Below are positions 1-8,591 of a stretch of 64,000 nt of DNA, piece by piece (positions within the stretch are counted from its first letter, which is position 1; each line of letters starts with the position of its first letter). This DNA is from Sphingosinicella flava (GTDB lineage: Bacteria; Pseudomonadota; Alphaproteobacteria; Sphingomonadales; Sphingomonadaceae), in NCBI RefSeq assembly GCF_016025255.1, contig NZ_CP065592.1, forward strand, positions 2,188,122-2,252,121, written 5' to 3'. The notes beneath the pieces are model-generated. The model did not search any database. It was not told the DNA's origin and was given only the letters and a program-made list of their open reading frames with translations. A program made the position numbers and the translations under genes.

Positions 1-178
1 GGTCATCGCGCTTGCCCTCGCCGAGGGCGCGGTCGATCTCGACACGGCTTGGACCGCCGCGAGCCTCGACGAAGCCTGGCAGGCCGAGCAATGGGGCGCG
101 GATGCCGAGGCGCAAGCGGCGCTGGAGGCGCGGCGGCGGGATTTCGAGGCGGCGCACCGGTTTTTGAGCTTGCTTTGA
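1..178 (+). CDS. ATP12 family F1-ATPase assembly chaperone, C-terminal end (partial)
   Basis: The 5' part lies outside the window; the reading frame starts at base 2 and stops with TGA at 176-178. The visible 58 residues are mostly helical and contain the segment LDEAWQAEQWG followed by an Ala/Glu/Arg-rich helix. This closely resembles the C-terminus of ATP12, the chaperone that binds the F1 alpha subunit during ATP synthase assembly. The family call rests only on this tail, so it is good but not certain. A hairpin pair follows the stop codon at once. Confidence 0.7.
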   Translation, partial: VIALALAEGAVDLDTAWTAASLDEAWQAEQWGADAEAQAALEARRRDFEAAHRFLSLL

Positions 179-179
179 T

Positions 180-247
180 GGGTTCCTGCGAAAGCAGGAA
201 CCCAGTGGCTCAACCGGTGCGGCTGGGCTCCTGCTTTCGCAGGAGCA
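180..247. repeat. Pair of inversely oriented hairpin repeats (REP-like)
   Basis: Two related palindromes face each other. One at 180-203 reads GGGTTCCTGCGAAAGCAGGA and then closes its stem. The second at 224-247 has the core CTCCTGCTTTCGCAGGAG. Cores of this type are common between sphingomonad genes. The pair sits between the ATP12 stop and the convergent end of the membrane protein gene at 256, so it may also end transcription from both sides, although neither hairpin has a clear T-run. Confidence 0.7.
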
Positions 248-255
248 CTCTTAGT

Positions 256-813
256 TTAGGGTTTCACGCCACGCGGCAGGAACCAGCGGGCGATGACCAA
301 GCCCGCCACCGCCAAGGTCGCGGCATCGGCGATGAAGGCGTAGATGGCGTGCGGCCAATCGTGATGGTAGAAGAGCGGGCCGCCCAGGTGCATTAGCGCG
401 GATGCTGCCAACGAGAAAATGAGGACGAGCCGCGCGCGCGATGCGAAGTCCGGCACCCGGGCATCGATCCCGATCAGGGCCGATCCGATCAGCAGGGCGA
501 CGATGAAGTTGAGCACGAGCCCGCCGACCAGCGCGCCCGTATCCATCGCCGCGAAGCCGCCGCGATTATAGTGAATGGTGGCGATGGGGCCCTGCCCATA
601 CATCACCGTCTGCTCGGAACTCTCATCGGGATTGGGCACGAAATAGGTGCCGGTCTTGGGAAGATTGGCGGCGAGCGCCTGCTGAACAGTGGCGGCTTGA
701 GTGTTGCCGAGCGTCGCATAGCTGAAGCGGACGAGCGGCGTGGCGTAGAAGATGAAGCCGACGATGAACATGGCGATCGCGGCGGCGAGCGATCCCAGGA
801 TGATGCGTGGCAT
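256..813 (-). CDS. Integral membrane protein of unknown function
   Basis: A 185-residue protein with an N-terminal hydrophobic segment (about residues 3-25), a polar loop of some 65 residues, and three more membrane segments between about 90 and 180. The start at 813 is supported by AGGGGAGA some ten bases upstream. I do not recognise the family. It lies downstream of gmk on the same strand with a gap of 63 bases. Co-transcription is possible, but nothing else links it to nucleotide metabolism. Confidence 0.7.
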   Translation of the reverse strand: MPRIILGSLAAAIAMFIVGFIFYATPLVRFSYATLGNTQAATVQQALAANLPKTGTYFVPNPDESSEQTVMYGQGPIATIHYNRGGFAAMDTGALVGGLVLNFIVALLIGSALIGIDARVPDFASRARLVLIFSLAASALMHLGGPLFYHHDWPHAIYAFIADAATLAVAGLVIARWFLPRGVKP

Positions 814-876
814 GCGAGTCTCCCCTGTCTGTTATTGGTGGAGAGTGATGCAAACGCGCCAGCTTGGCAAATGGGA

Positions 877-1509
877 TCAGCCGATCAGACCGCGGACGAA
901 ATCGTGGAGGCCGATGCGCCGCGTCGCCTTCAGCCGCTCGGCCTTCAGGATGTTGTGGACGAGCTCGCGGCATTTTTCGACATCGTTGTTGATCAGCACA
1001 TAATCATATTCGGCCCAGTGACTGATCTCGGCCGCGGCGCGGGTCATCCGGCTTTGGATCACATCCTCGCTGTCCGTGCCGCGCGAGCGCAGGCGCCGTT
1101 CCAGCTCGTCCATCGACGGCGGCAGGATGAAGACGCGGACGATGTCGGGATCGACCTGCTTCAATTGCTGCGTGCCCTGCCAGTCGATGTCGAGCAGGAC
1201 ATCCTGGCCACCCTCGATGGTGCGCATCACCTCCGAACGGAGCGTGCCGTAGCGTCGCCCGAACACATGCGCCCATTCCAGGAACTCGCCCGCTTCGACC
1301 ATGCGGTCGAATTCGGCGTCGGTGACGAAGAAATAATCCTTCCCATGTTCCTCGCCCGGCCGCATGGGACGCGTGGTGGCCGAGACGGAAAGGGCGATGC
1401 CGTCGTCGGAGCCGAGCAGCAGCCGCGCGATGGTGGACTTGCCCGCGCCGCTGGGGCTGGACAGGACAAACAGCAATCCCCGGCGCTTGAGCGGAAACGG
1501 AAGAGGCAT
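877..1509 (-). CDS. gmk: Guanylate kinase
   Basis: This enzyme phosphorylates GMP to GDP with ATP in the cytoplasm and so supplies GTP, dGTP and (p)ppGpp synthesis. The 210 residues match the usual length. The P-loop SGAGKST lies at about 20-26, and the GMP-binding region with SATTRPMRPGE and the YFFV/F-E-W-A-H segment follows. The end of the protein carries the usual NDDVEKC helix. The start at 1509 gives the expected short N-terminus before the P-loop. Regulation is not visible. Confidence 0.97.
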   Translation of the reverse strand: MPLPFPLKRRGLLFVLSSPSGAGKSTIARLLLGSDDGIALSVSATTRPMRPGEEHGKDYFFVTDAEFDRMVEAGEFLEWAHVFGRRYGTLRSEVMRTIEGGQDVLLDIDWQGTQQLKQVDPDIVRVFILPPSMDELERRLRSRGTDSEDVIQSRMTRAAAEISHWAEYDYVLINNDVEKCRELVHNILKAERLKATRRIGLHDFVRGLIG

Positions 1510-1585
1510 AGCCGCTAGTGGCGCGCGCGGGCGCGGGGGTCAAGATGCTGAACCGATCCTCCCCGATACGGGGGCGAGAAGCGGA

Positions 1586-1604
1586 GGATGTCCGGGGGAC
1601 ATCC
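1586..1604. repeat. Intergenic hairpin
   Basis: A perfect 8-bp stem (GGATGTCC/GGACATCC) encloses the loop GGG. It lies in the 233-base gap between gmk and the fumC stop, next to other GC-rich repeat-like sequence. It resembles intergenic repeats seen in sphingomonads. No coding sequence is seen in this gap. Confidence 0.55.
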
Positions 1605-1700
1605 GAGCATCGCAGGGCGGAGCTTGGGGGACCATGCGCAGTCTGGTGGAGGGATTGCGCTCCCCTTCGTGCCAGCTCCTCCGTCAGCCTTTGGCTGCCA

Positions 1701-1746
1701 CCTCCCCGTTCCGGGGAGGATTTAGCCCGTTCCGGGGAGGATTTAG
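1701..1746. repeat. Perfect 21-bp tandem repeat overlapping the fumC stop codon
   Basis: Bases 1705-1725 are repeated exactly at 1726-1746. The right-hand copy contains the fumC stop codon (TTA at 1743-1745 on this strand). The first copy forms a hairpin with the preceding bases: CCTCCCCG, loop TTC, CGGGGAGG at 1701-1719. A slippage or duplication event at the end of fumC would explain the arrangement. The hairpin may help to end fumC transcription. Confidence 0.8.
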
Positions 1747-3140
1747 CGCCCGATCATCCTTTCTGGCCGCACGACGCGGTCGAAGGTCGCTTCGTCGACG
1801 AGGCCGAGGGCCAAGCCGGCTTCCTTCAGCGTCAGGCCGTTTTCATGGGCATATTTGGCGATCCTTGCGGCATTGTCGTAGCCGATTTCGGGCGCGAGGG
1901 CGGTGACCAGCATGAGGGAGCGGTCGACCAATTCGGCGATCCGTTCCCGATCCGGCTCGAGGCCCTCGATGCAGCGGCGGCGGAAGCTGTCCATGCCGGT
2001 CGCGAGGAGGTCGATGGAGCGGAGCACGTTGGCGCCGATCAATGGCTTGAAGACGTTCAGCTCCAGATGGCCCTGCAGACCGCCGACCGTGATCGCCATG
2101 TGATTGCCGATCACCTGGCCCGCGACCATGGTGAGCATCTCGCATTGGGTCGGATTGACCTTGCCCGGCATGATCGAGCTGCCCGGCTCGTTTTCGGGCA
2201 AGTCGAGCTCGCCGAAGCCGGAGCGCGGGCCCGAACCCATGAGGCGGATGTCGTTCGCGACCTTGGTGAGCGCGACGGCTAAGGTGTTGAGCGTACCGGA
2301 CAGGTGGACGATGGGATCGTTCGACGCCAGCGCTTCGAACTTGTTCTCGGCGGTGAAGAAGGGGAGGCCGGTCAGCTCCGCGATTTCCTGCGCGACGGCC
2401 GCGCCGAAGCCTTCGGGCGCGTTGAGGCCGGTGCCGACCGCCGTTCCCCCCTGCGCCAGCTGGCACATGCCGTGCATCACCGCCGGTTCGATCCGGCGGG
2501 CGCAGCGGTAGAGCTGGTTCGCATAGCCCGAAAATTCCTGGCCGAGCGTCAAGGGCGTCGCGTCCTGCAAATGGGTGCGGCCGATCTTGACGATATCGTC
2601 CCACGCCTCCGCCTTCGCCTGGAGCGCGGCGCGAAGGCCGTCGAGCGCGGGCATCATGCGCGCGGTGGCGGCACGGGCGGCGGCGATGTGGAGGGCGGTC
2701 GGAAAGCTGTCGTTGGACGATTGGCTCCGGTTCACGTCGTCATTGGGATGGACGGGGCTCTTGCCGCCGCGCGCGCCGGTCAGGATTTCGTTGGCGCGGC
2801 CGGCGATCACCTCGTTGACGTTCATGTTGGACTGGGTGCCCGAGCCCGTCTGCCAGATGACGAGCGGGAATTGATCGTCATGCTTCCCCGCGGCGACTTC
2901 GGCCGCCGCCGTATCGATCGCCTCCGCCTTCTGAGGATCGAGGCCGTGGCCGCGATTCACCCGCGCCGCCGCCCTCTTCACGATGGCGAGGGCGTGGACG
3001 ATCTCGACCGGCATCCGCTCGCGGGCGCCGAAGGGGAAGTTCGCGATGGAGCGCTGCGTCTGGGCGCCCCAATAAGCGTCGGCGGGAACCTCGATCGGGC
3101 CGAAGCTGTCGGTCTCGGTACGGGTGGCTTCGCTCTGCAT
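1743..3140 (-). CDS. fumC: Class II fumarate hydratase
   Basis: It interconverts fumarate and malate in the TCA cycle; class II enzymes need no iron-sulphur cluster and work as homotetramers. The 465 residues match the family. The superfamily signature [13 protein letters not shown] lies at about 318-330, and the active-site segments [10 protein letters not shown] and GRTHLQDA are present. The start at 3140 has AAGGAGA ten bases upstream. A palindrome and direct repeat lie just upstream at 3165-3196. The stop codon sits within a 21-bp tandem repeat. Confidence 0.97.
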   Translation of the reverse strand: MQSEATRTETDSFGPIEVPADAYWGAQTQRSIANFPFGARERMPVEIVHALAIVKRAAARVNRGHGLDPQKAEAIDTAAAEVAAGKHDDQFPLVIWQTGSGTQSNMNVNEVIAGRANEILTGARGGKSPVHPNDDVNRSQSSNDSFPTALHIAAARAATARMMPALDGLRAALQAKAEAWDDIVKIGRTHLQDATPLTLGQEFSGYANQLYRCARRIEPAVMHGMCQLAQGGTAVGTGLNAPEGFGAAVAQEIAELTGLPFFTAENKFEALASNDPIVHLSGTLNTLAVALTKVANDIRLMGSGPRSGFGELDLPENEPGSSIMPGKVNPTQCEMLTMVAGQVIGNHMAITVGGLQGHLELNVFKPLIGANVLRSIDLLATGMDSFRRRCIEGLEPDRERIAELVDRSLMLVTALAPEIGYDNAARIAKYAHENGLTLKEAGLALGLVDEATFDRVVRPERMIGR

Positions 3141-3164
3141 GCCTCTCCTTCCGCCCCGGATCGC

Positions 3165-3196
3165 CGTCCCTTATAAGGCAACGTCCCTTATAAGGG
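3165..3196 (-). promoter_or_regulatory. Possible operator upstream of fumC: direct repeat with palindrome
   Basis: The 14-mer CGTCCCTTATAAGG occurs at 3165-3178 and again at 3182-3195, a period of 17 bases. The second copy extends into the perfect palindrome CCCTTATAAGGG at 3185-3196. The element lies 25-56 bases upstream of the fumC start, which is where a regulator or promoter would act. No known regulator is recognised. Confidence 0.45.
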
Positions 3197-3228
3197 ATCG
3201 TTCAACCAGCTTGGCGGCGGGACAGGCC

Positions 3229-3711
3229 TTACTTCTTCCGGCTGAAATCCACGGAAACGACGTTCGATCCGTCCTCGACCGGTTCGGCGACGGGATGGTC
3301 GTTTTCCGCCTCGTCATGGGGCGAGGGGCCGTCCTCGTCGACTTCGGCATGGAATTGCAGCGCGAAATCGACGGCGGGATCGACGAAGGAGGTGATGGCG
3401 GAAAAGGGGATGACGAGCTTCGCGGGCACCTGGTTGAAGCTGAGGCCGATTTCGAACAGATCCTTCTTCACCTTCAAATCCCAGAACCGGTTCTGGATGA
3501 CGATCGTCATTTCGTCGGGAAAGCGCTCGATCAGGTGCTGGGGGATGTCGACCCCGGCGGCGCGCGTCTTGAAGGTGATGTAGAAATGGTGGCCGCCCGG
3601 CAGGTCGCCGGTCTTCTGCACTTCGCCGAGGACGCGGCCGACGACGGCGCGCAGCGCGTCCTGCACGATCTCGTCATAGGGAATCAGGCTGTCGGGCGTT
3701 TCGTCACTCAT
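3229..3711 (-). CDS. sspB: SspB-like ClpXP adaptor protein
   Basis: The family tethers ssrA-tagged and other substrates to the ClpX ATPase for degradation by ClpP. The 160-residue protein has the alphaproteobacterial SspB fold region at about 8-120, including GGHHFYITFKT and MTIVIQNRFWDL. An acidic linker (about 120-145) and a short C-terminal tail VSVDFSRKK follow, consistent with the ClpX-binding end. The position upstream of fumC on the same strand does not imply a shared role. Confidence 0.88.
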   Translation of the reverse strand: MSDETPDSLIPYDEIVQDALRAVVGRVLGEVQKTGDLPGGHHFYITFKTRAAGVDIPQHLIERFPDEMTIVIQNRFWDLKVKKDLFEIGLSFNQVPAKLVIPFSAITSFVDPAVDFALQFHAEVDEDGPSPHDEAENDHPVAEPVEDGSNVVSVDFSRKK

Positions 3712-3802
3712 GCTTTGACTCGTAGCGCGGCCCGCTTCACGGTCAAGCGCGATGCGCCGCGCCGGATGGAATCATGGACGGCCGCCGGTCCTGGAGAAGA
3801 GC

Positions 3803-4180
3803 ATGCCGATCGACGCCACACGCCCCTATGACGACAGCAATATCTTCGCGCGCATCCTGCGCGGCGAGCTGCCGTGTAAAAAGGTGTTCGAGGACGATCA
3901 TGTCCTCGCCTTTCACGACATCAACCCCGCCGCGCCGACCCATATCCTCGTCATCCCCAAGGGCGCTTATGTGTCATGGGACGATTTTTCGGGGCGCGCG
4001 CCGGACGCGGAGATCGCCGCTTTCGTGAGGGCCGTGGGACGGATCGCGCGGGAGGAAGGGCTGGTCGCGCCCGGATACCGCCTGCTCGCCAATACCGGCG
4101 GAAATGCGGGCCAGGAAGTGCCGCACCTCCACGTCCATATCTTCGGCGGCGGGCCGCTGGGGCCGATGCTCAGCCGCTAA
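3803..4180 (+). CDS. HIT family nucleotide-binding protein (HINT-like)
   Basis: Histidine-triad proteins hydrolyse nucleoside phosphoramidates and related adenylated compounds. The 125-residue product carries the triad HLHVHIFGG near its C-terminus and the usual N-terminal segment IFARILRGELPCKKVFEDD. I chose the ATG at 3803 because GGAGAAG precedes it and it gives the normal family length; upstream in-frame starts only add an unconserved leader. It is divergent from sspB. Confidence 0.93.
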   Translation: MPIDATRPYDDSNIFARILRGELPCKKVFEDDHVLAFHDINPAAPTHILVIPKGAYVSWDDFSGRAPDAEIAAFVRAVGRIAREEGLVAPGYRLLANTGGNAGQEVPHLHVHIFGGGPLGPMLSR

Positions 4181-4276
4181 AGCGTCATAAACTGTTGCGC
4201 GCCGCGAGATTGCGGCTAGGCTCCGCCGCGCAATAACAACCAGGCCGCAGGGAGCGGCCGTCATGAGGGGACCCGT

Positions 4277-5857
4277 ATGATTTTCGGGCGTGTCAAACCA
4301 TTGGACGCTATTCTCGCGACTGCCGAGAAGAAGTCGCTGCACCGGTCGCTCGGTGCTCTCCAGCTTACCCTATTCGGCATCGGCTGCGTCATCGGCACCG
4401 GCATCTTCGTTCTGACCGCCGCCGGCGCGCAGAAAGCGGGGCCGGGCCTGATGCTCGCCTTCGCCATCGCCGGCCTCATCTGCATCGTCGCGGCGCTCTG
4501 CTACGCCGAAATCGCGGCGATGATCCCCGTCGCGGGGTCGGCCTACACCTACACCTATTCGGTCATGGGCGAGCTTCTCGCCTGGACGGTCGGATGGGCG
4601 CTCGTTCTTGAATATGCTGTCGCGGCAAGCGCCGTGGCGGTCGGCTGGTCTGGCTATTTCACGGGGACGATATTGGATCAGTTCCTGGGCATCCAGCTGC
4701 CCGCCGCCTTGAGCGCCGGACCGCTGGCCCTGGGCGGCGCGCCGGGCGGGTTCATCAACCTGCCCGCCGTGGTCATCGCCCTTCTCGTCACCTGGCTGCT
4801 GATGATCGGCACGACCGAGTCCGCGCGCGTCAACGCGATCCTGGTCGCCATCAAGGTGGCGGCGCTGACGGCCTTCATCATCCTCACCCTTCCGAAAGCG
4901 GAAGTCGCCAACTTCAATCCCTTCCTGCCCGCCGGCGTGTTCGGCGGCTTCGGTTCCGGCATCGGCGCAGTCGGCGCAGCGGCGACGATTTTCTTCGCTT
5001 ATGTCGGCTTCGACGCGGTTTCGACCGCGGCGGAAGAAACCCGCGATCCGCAGAAGAACGTGCCGATCGGCCTGATCGGCAGCCTGCTCTTCTGCACCGT
5101 TTTCTATATCCTGGTCGCGGCGGGCGCGATCGGCACCATCGGCGGCCAGCCGATCATGGGTCCGAACGGCATTCCGTTCCCGGCCGGTTCGGAAGAGCTC
5201 GCCCGCCAATGCGCGCTGCCGCAATATGGCGAGATGCTGGTCTGCTCGAACGAAGCGCTGGCGCACGTCCTGCGCGTGATCGGTTTCTCCGGCATCGGCA
5301 ACATGCTGGGCATCGCGGCGTTCGTCGCGCTGCCGTCGGTCATCCTGATCCTGCTGTTCGGCCAGACCCGCATCTTCTTCGTCATGAGCCGCGACGGCCT
5401 TCTTCCCGAAGGCCTGTCAAAGGTCCATCCGAAGTGGAAGACGCCCTATGTCGTCACCGCGATCACGGGCGGCATCGTCGCCTTCGCCGCGGCCTTCCTG
5501 CCCGTGGGCCAGCTTGCCGACATCGCCAATGCCGGGACGCTCTACGCCTTCATGATGGTGGCGATCGCGGTGATGATGCTGCGCAAGAAGGAGCCGAACC
5601 GGGAGCGGAAGTTCCGCACCCCCGCTTTGTGGCTGCTCGGGCCGTTGACGATCCTGGGTTGCATCTTCCTGTTCTTCAACCTGCCGCGCGACGCGATGCT
5701 GGTGCTGCCGATCTGGGGCGCCGTCGGCCTCGTCATCTATTATCTCTACAGCTACAGGAACAGCCATCTCGGCCGTGGTCTTGTGGAAGTGCATGAGACG
5801 GAAATCGCCGACATCGAGCCCGGCATTCCGGGCGTCGATGACGGGCATAACGCCTGA
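4277..5857 (+). CDS. APC superfamily amino acid permease
   Basis: A 526-residue inner-membrane transporter with about 12 hydrophobic segments. The first membrane helix contains GIGCVIGTGIFVLTA, the typical APC substrate/cation-binding motif. It resembles YfnA/CAT-type cationic or neutral amino acid transporters; the substrate cannot be told from sequence alone. The ATG at 4277 places the first helix at about residue 30. A strong hairpin terminator follows at 5881. It seems to be a single-gene unit. Confidence 0.9.
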   Translation: MIFGRVKPLDAILATAEKKSLHRSLGALQLTLFGIGCVIGTGIFVLTAAGAQKAGPGLMLAFAIAGLICIVAALCYAEIAAMIPVAGSAYTYTYSVMGELLAWTVGWALVLEYAVAASAVAVGWSGYFTGTILDQFLGIQLPAALSAGPLALGGAPGGFINLPAVVIALLVTWLLMIGTTESARVNAILVAIKVAALTAFIILTLPKAEVANFNPFLPAGVFGGFGSGIGAVGAAATIFFAYVGFDAVSTAAEETRDPQKNVPIGLIGSLLFCTVFYILVAAGAIGTIGGQPIMGPNGIPFPAGSEELARQCALPQYGEMLVCSNEALAHVLRVIGFSGIGNMLGIAAFVALPSVILILLFGQTRIFFVMSRDGLLPEGLSKVHPKWKTPYVVTAITGGIVAFAAAFLPVGQLADIANAGTLYAFMMVAIAVMMLRKKEPNRERKFRTPALWLLGPLTILGCIFLFFNLPRDAMLVLPIWGAVGLVIYYLYSYRNSHLGRGLVEVHETEIADIEPGIPGVDDGHNA

Positions 5858-5880
5858 GGCTCGCGGCTTCCGGCAAAGAA

Positions 5881-5907
5881 AAAGGGAGGCGAAAGCCTCC
5901 CTTTTTT
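5881..5907. terminator. Bidirectional intrinsic terminator
   Basis: A ten-base-pair stem closed by the stable GAAA tetraloop is followed by six T residues on the plus strand, and by a run of T on the minus strand. It lies between the convergent permease and PfkB kinase genes and should serve both. Confidence 0.92.
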
Positions 5908-5927
5908 GTTGGCTTCGAAGCGGGTTC

Positions 5928-6923
5928 TCAGCCCATGCGCTGCGCTACCAGCGCCTTCAGGTCCGTTTCCGGCCGCGCGCCATAGTGGGAGATGACTTCG
6001 GCCGCGGCGATGGCGCCCATGCGGAGCGCGTCGGCATTCGAGCGGCCTTGCGCATGGCCGGCGAGGAAGCCGGCGGCGAAGAGGTCGCCCGCACCGGTGG
6101 TGTCGACGACCTTGGCGACGGGTTCGGCCGCCACGGCGACCTTCTCGCCTTTCTCGACGGCGATGGCGCCTTTTTCGCTGCGGGTAACGACGAGGAGCGG
6201 CACGCGCGTCTGGGTGAGCGCGACGGCCTTGTCGAAATCGTCCTCGCCGGTCAGCGATTTGATCTCCGCCTCATTGGCGAAGAGAATGTCGATCTTGCCC
6301 TGGTCGATGAGACCGTTGAAGCCGTCGCGGTGACGATCGATGCAGAAGCTGTCCGATAGGGTGAAGGCAACCTTGCGGCCCGCGCCGCGCGCAACTTGGA
6401 TGGCGCGTTCCATCGCCTTGCGCGGTTCTTCCGGATCCCAGAGATAGCCTTCGAGATAGAGGATGGCGGCGGACTTGACCTGATCCTCGTCGATCTGGGC
6501 GACGTGAAGATGCTGAGATGCGCCGAGGAAGGTGTTCATCGTCCGTTGCGCGTCGGGCGTGACGAGGATCAGGCAGCGCGCGGTCGGAATGCCGCCCTGT
6601 GCTGCAGGCGTGACGAACTCCACGCCGAGGCTCCGGATATCATGGCTGAAAATCTCGCCAAGCTCATCATCTGACACTTGGCCGATGAAGCCTCCTCTGG
6701 CGCCCAAGGCGGCTATGCCCGCTGCCGTGTTGGCGGCCGACCCGCCACTTGTTTCGCGACCTGTTCTCATTTTGCCATAAAGGCGCGTTGCTTCTTCCGC
6801 GTCGATCAACCGCATCGAACCCTTGTCCAAACCTTCCTCCGCAAGGAAGTCGTCGGTGGAATTGGCGATCACGTCGACAATGGCGTTGCCGATGGCGAGA
6901 ACGTCGAGACGAATAGCGGTCAC
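5928..6923 (-). CDS. PfkB family carbohydrate/nucleoside kinase (adenosine kinase-like)
   Basis: ATP-dependent kinase of the ribokinase superfamily. The N-terminus has the family segment LAIGNAIVDVIA, a GGSAANTA substrate motif lies near residue 60, and the C-terminal signature DTTGAGDLFAAGFL carries the anion hole and catalytic Asp. The arrangement resembles the adenosine/sugar kinases annotated widely in alphaproteobacteria; the substrate is not proven. I prefer the GTG at 6923, just before the conserved first strand, over the TTG at 6974 that would add a Gln-rich leader. Confidence 0.87.
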   Translation of the reverse strand: MTAIRLDVLAIGNAIVDVIANSTDDFLAEEGLDKGSMRLIDAEEATRLYGKMRTGRETSGGSAANTAAGIAALGARGGFIGQVSDDELGEIFSHDIRSLGVEFVTPAAQGGIPTARCLILVTPDAQRTMNTFLGASQHLHVAQIDEDQVKSAAILYLEGYLWDPEEPRKAMERAIQVARGAGRKVAFTLSDSFCIDRHRDGFNGLIDQGKIDILFANEAEIKSLTGEDDFDKAVALTQTRVPLLVVTRSEKGAIAVEKGEKVAVAAEPVAKVVDTTGAGDLFAAGFLAGHAQGRSNADALRMGAIAAAEVISHYGARPETDLKALVAQRMG

Positions 6924-7028
6924 GATTTTATAAAACCCCTGCTGTTGCTGTCCGCGACCTAGACGGCGGCGCAAGCGGGATCAACCGGAAGAGATGGTAT
7001 ATGAGTGGTTGACGGTGACGGGGCCGCA

Positions 7029-7439
7029 ATGTTGTATCGGGCCATGCGCAAGCCTGGTTCATCCATCCGCCGTTCCGCAGCCTTTTTCGTGATGTCGGGC
7101 CTCACCACCGCTTGCGTGCCGAGCGTGGCGGAGCAGGCGCCTGCGCCCGCCGCGCCTGTCGTGGCGGCGCCCATTCCCGCCAATTATGGCGGACTTGGCA
7201 CCGTGATTGGGCGGACCGCGGAGACATTGGAGCGCGCGTTCGGCAGGCCCGACCTCGACGTGCGCGAGGGGAATGCGCGCAAGCTGCAATTTTCGAGCAG
7301 CCTCTGCGTGCTCGATACCTATCTCTACCCGCCCGGCGGGCGCGGCGAGCCGGTCGTCACCCATGTCGATGCGCGCCGTCCGGACGGCAGCGATTTCGAT
7401 CGCGCGTCCTGCGTCGCGGCACTTGGGCAGGCGCGCTGA
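7029..7439 (+). CDS. Small lipoprotein, function unknown
   Basis: An exported protein of about 136 residues. A signal peptide with Arg/Lys residues and a hydrophobic core ends in the lipobox LTTAC, predicting lipidation and membrane anchoring. A Pro/Ala-rich linker follows, then a compact domain with two Cys residues that could pair. Starts at 7029 and 7044 are both possible; ACGGGG upstream favours 7029. It is divergent from the PfkB gene. I do not recognise the mature domain. Confidence 0.7.
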   Translation: MLYRAMRKPGSSIRRSAAFFVMSGLTTACVPSVAEQAPAPAAPVVAAPIPANYGGLGTVIGRTAETLERAFGRPDLDVREGNARKLQFSSSLCVLDTYLYPPGGRGEPVVTHVDARRPDGSDFDRASCVAALGQAR

Positions 7440-7456
7440 TAAAGCATTGTTCATGG

Positions 7457-7477
7457 ACCCTGAATCACGTCCAGGGT
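7457..7477. repeat. Intergenic hairpin repeat
   Basis: Arms ACCCTG and CAGGGT enclose nine bases. The surrounding sequence (a Met-Asp-Pro-Glu-like word followed by CCAGGGTGACGG) resembles a short repeat often found between sphingomonad genes. It lies between the convergent ends of the lipoprotein gene and queG. Confidence 0.5.
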
Positions 7478-7489
7478 GACGGTTCGGAG

Positions 7490-8548
7490 TCAGAGTGACG
7501 GTTTGGAGGTGAGTTGCCTGAGCGCCCACTCCGCCGCTTCCGCGACGACCGGATCATCATCAGCGGTCAGGCGCCGCAGAACCGGCGCCAGTCCAAGATC
7601 GCCGCTATTGCCCGCCGCGATGGCGGCGTTGCGCACCATGCGGTTGCGTCCGATCCGCTTGATCGGCGATCCGGCGAATATGGCGCGGAAGCCGGCATCG
7701 TCGAGGGACAGGAGGTCGGCGATGGCGGGCGCGGCAAGCTCCGCGCGGGGCAGGAAGGCGCGATTGCGATGCGCGGCGTCGGCGAACCGGTTCCAGGGAC
7801 AAACGGCGAGGCAATCGTCGCAGCCATAGACGCGGTTGCCGATCGCGGTGCGATATTCCTCCGGAATGGGGCCCTTATGCTCGATGGTCAGATAGGAAAT
7901 GCAGCGCCGCGCATCGAGCCGGTAGGGCGCGGGAAAGGCGTCCGTGGGGCAAGCCGCCTGGCAGGCGGTGCAGGAGCCGCAATGCGCGCGGTGCGGCACG
8001 TCCGGCGGAAGCTCCAGCGTCGTGTAGATGGCGCCGAGGAACAGCCAATTGCCATGCGCGCGGCTGACGAGATTGGTGTGCTTGCCCTGCCAGCCGAGGC
8101 CGGCCGCTTCCGACAACGGCTTTTCCATGACCGGGGCGGTGTCGACGAAGACCTTCAGTTCACATCCCGCTTCCGCGACCAGCCAGCGGGCGAGAGCCTT
8201 TAGCGCCTTTTTCACGGTGTCGTGATAATCGCCGCCCTGGGCATAGACGGAGATGCGCGCCTTGTCGGGATGACCGGCCAAGGCGAGCGGATCGGCGGCG
8301 GGCGCGTAGCTCATGCCGAGCGCGATGACGGAGCGGACGTCGGGCCAAAGCGCGGCGGGCGCGGCGCGGCGATCCGCCGTCTCCTCCATCCAGATCATGT
8401 CGCCATGGGCGCCATCGGCCAGCCAGTCGCGGAGGCGGGCGCCGCTTTGGGGCGCCGCATCGGCGGGGGCGACGCCGAACGCGCAGAAACCGAGGGCACG
8501 CGCCTCCGCCTCCAACCGTTCGCGCAGCTTTGCCTTGCCATCATCCAT
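7490..8548 (-). CDS. queG: Epoxyqueuosine reductase
   Basis: It reduces epoxyqueuosine to queuosine in tRNA, the last step of queuosine synthesis, using cobalamin and two [4Fe-4S] clusters. The 352 residues hold an N-terminal DUF1730-type region, then two ferredoxin-type cluster motifs, [12 protein letters not shown] (about 190-201) and [13 protein letters not shown]-like repeats rich in Ala/Arg/Leu fill the C-terminus. The length and domain order fit the family. Confidence 0.95.
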   Translation of the reverse strand: MDDGKAKLRERLEAEARALGFCAFGVAPADAAPQSGARLRDWLADGAHGDMIWMEETADRRAAPAALWPDVRSVIALGMSYAPAADPLALAGHPDKARISVYAQGGDYHDTVKKALKALARWLVAEAGCELKVFVDTAPVMEKPLSEAAGLGWQGKHTNLVSRAHGNWLFLGAIYTTLELPPDVPHRAHCGSCTACQAACPTDAFPAPYRLDARRCISYLTIEHKGPIPEEYRTAIGNRVYGCDDCLAVCPWNRFADAAHRNRAFLPRAELAAPAIADLLSLDDAGFRAIFAGSPIKRIGRNRMVRNAAIAAGNSGDLGLAPVLRRLTADDDPVVAEAAEWALRQLTSKPSL

Positions 8549-8591
8549 AGGGTCCAGCTACCATCTTGAAAGAAAAAGGGGATGCGAAAAG

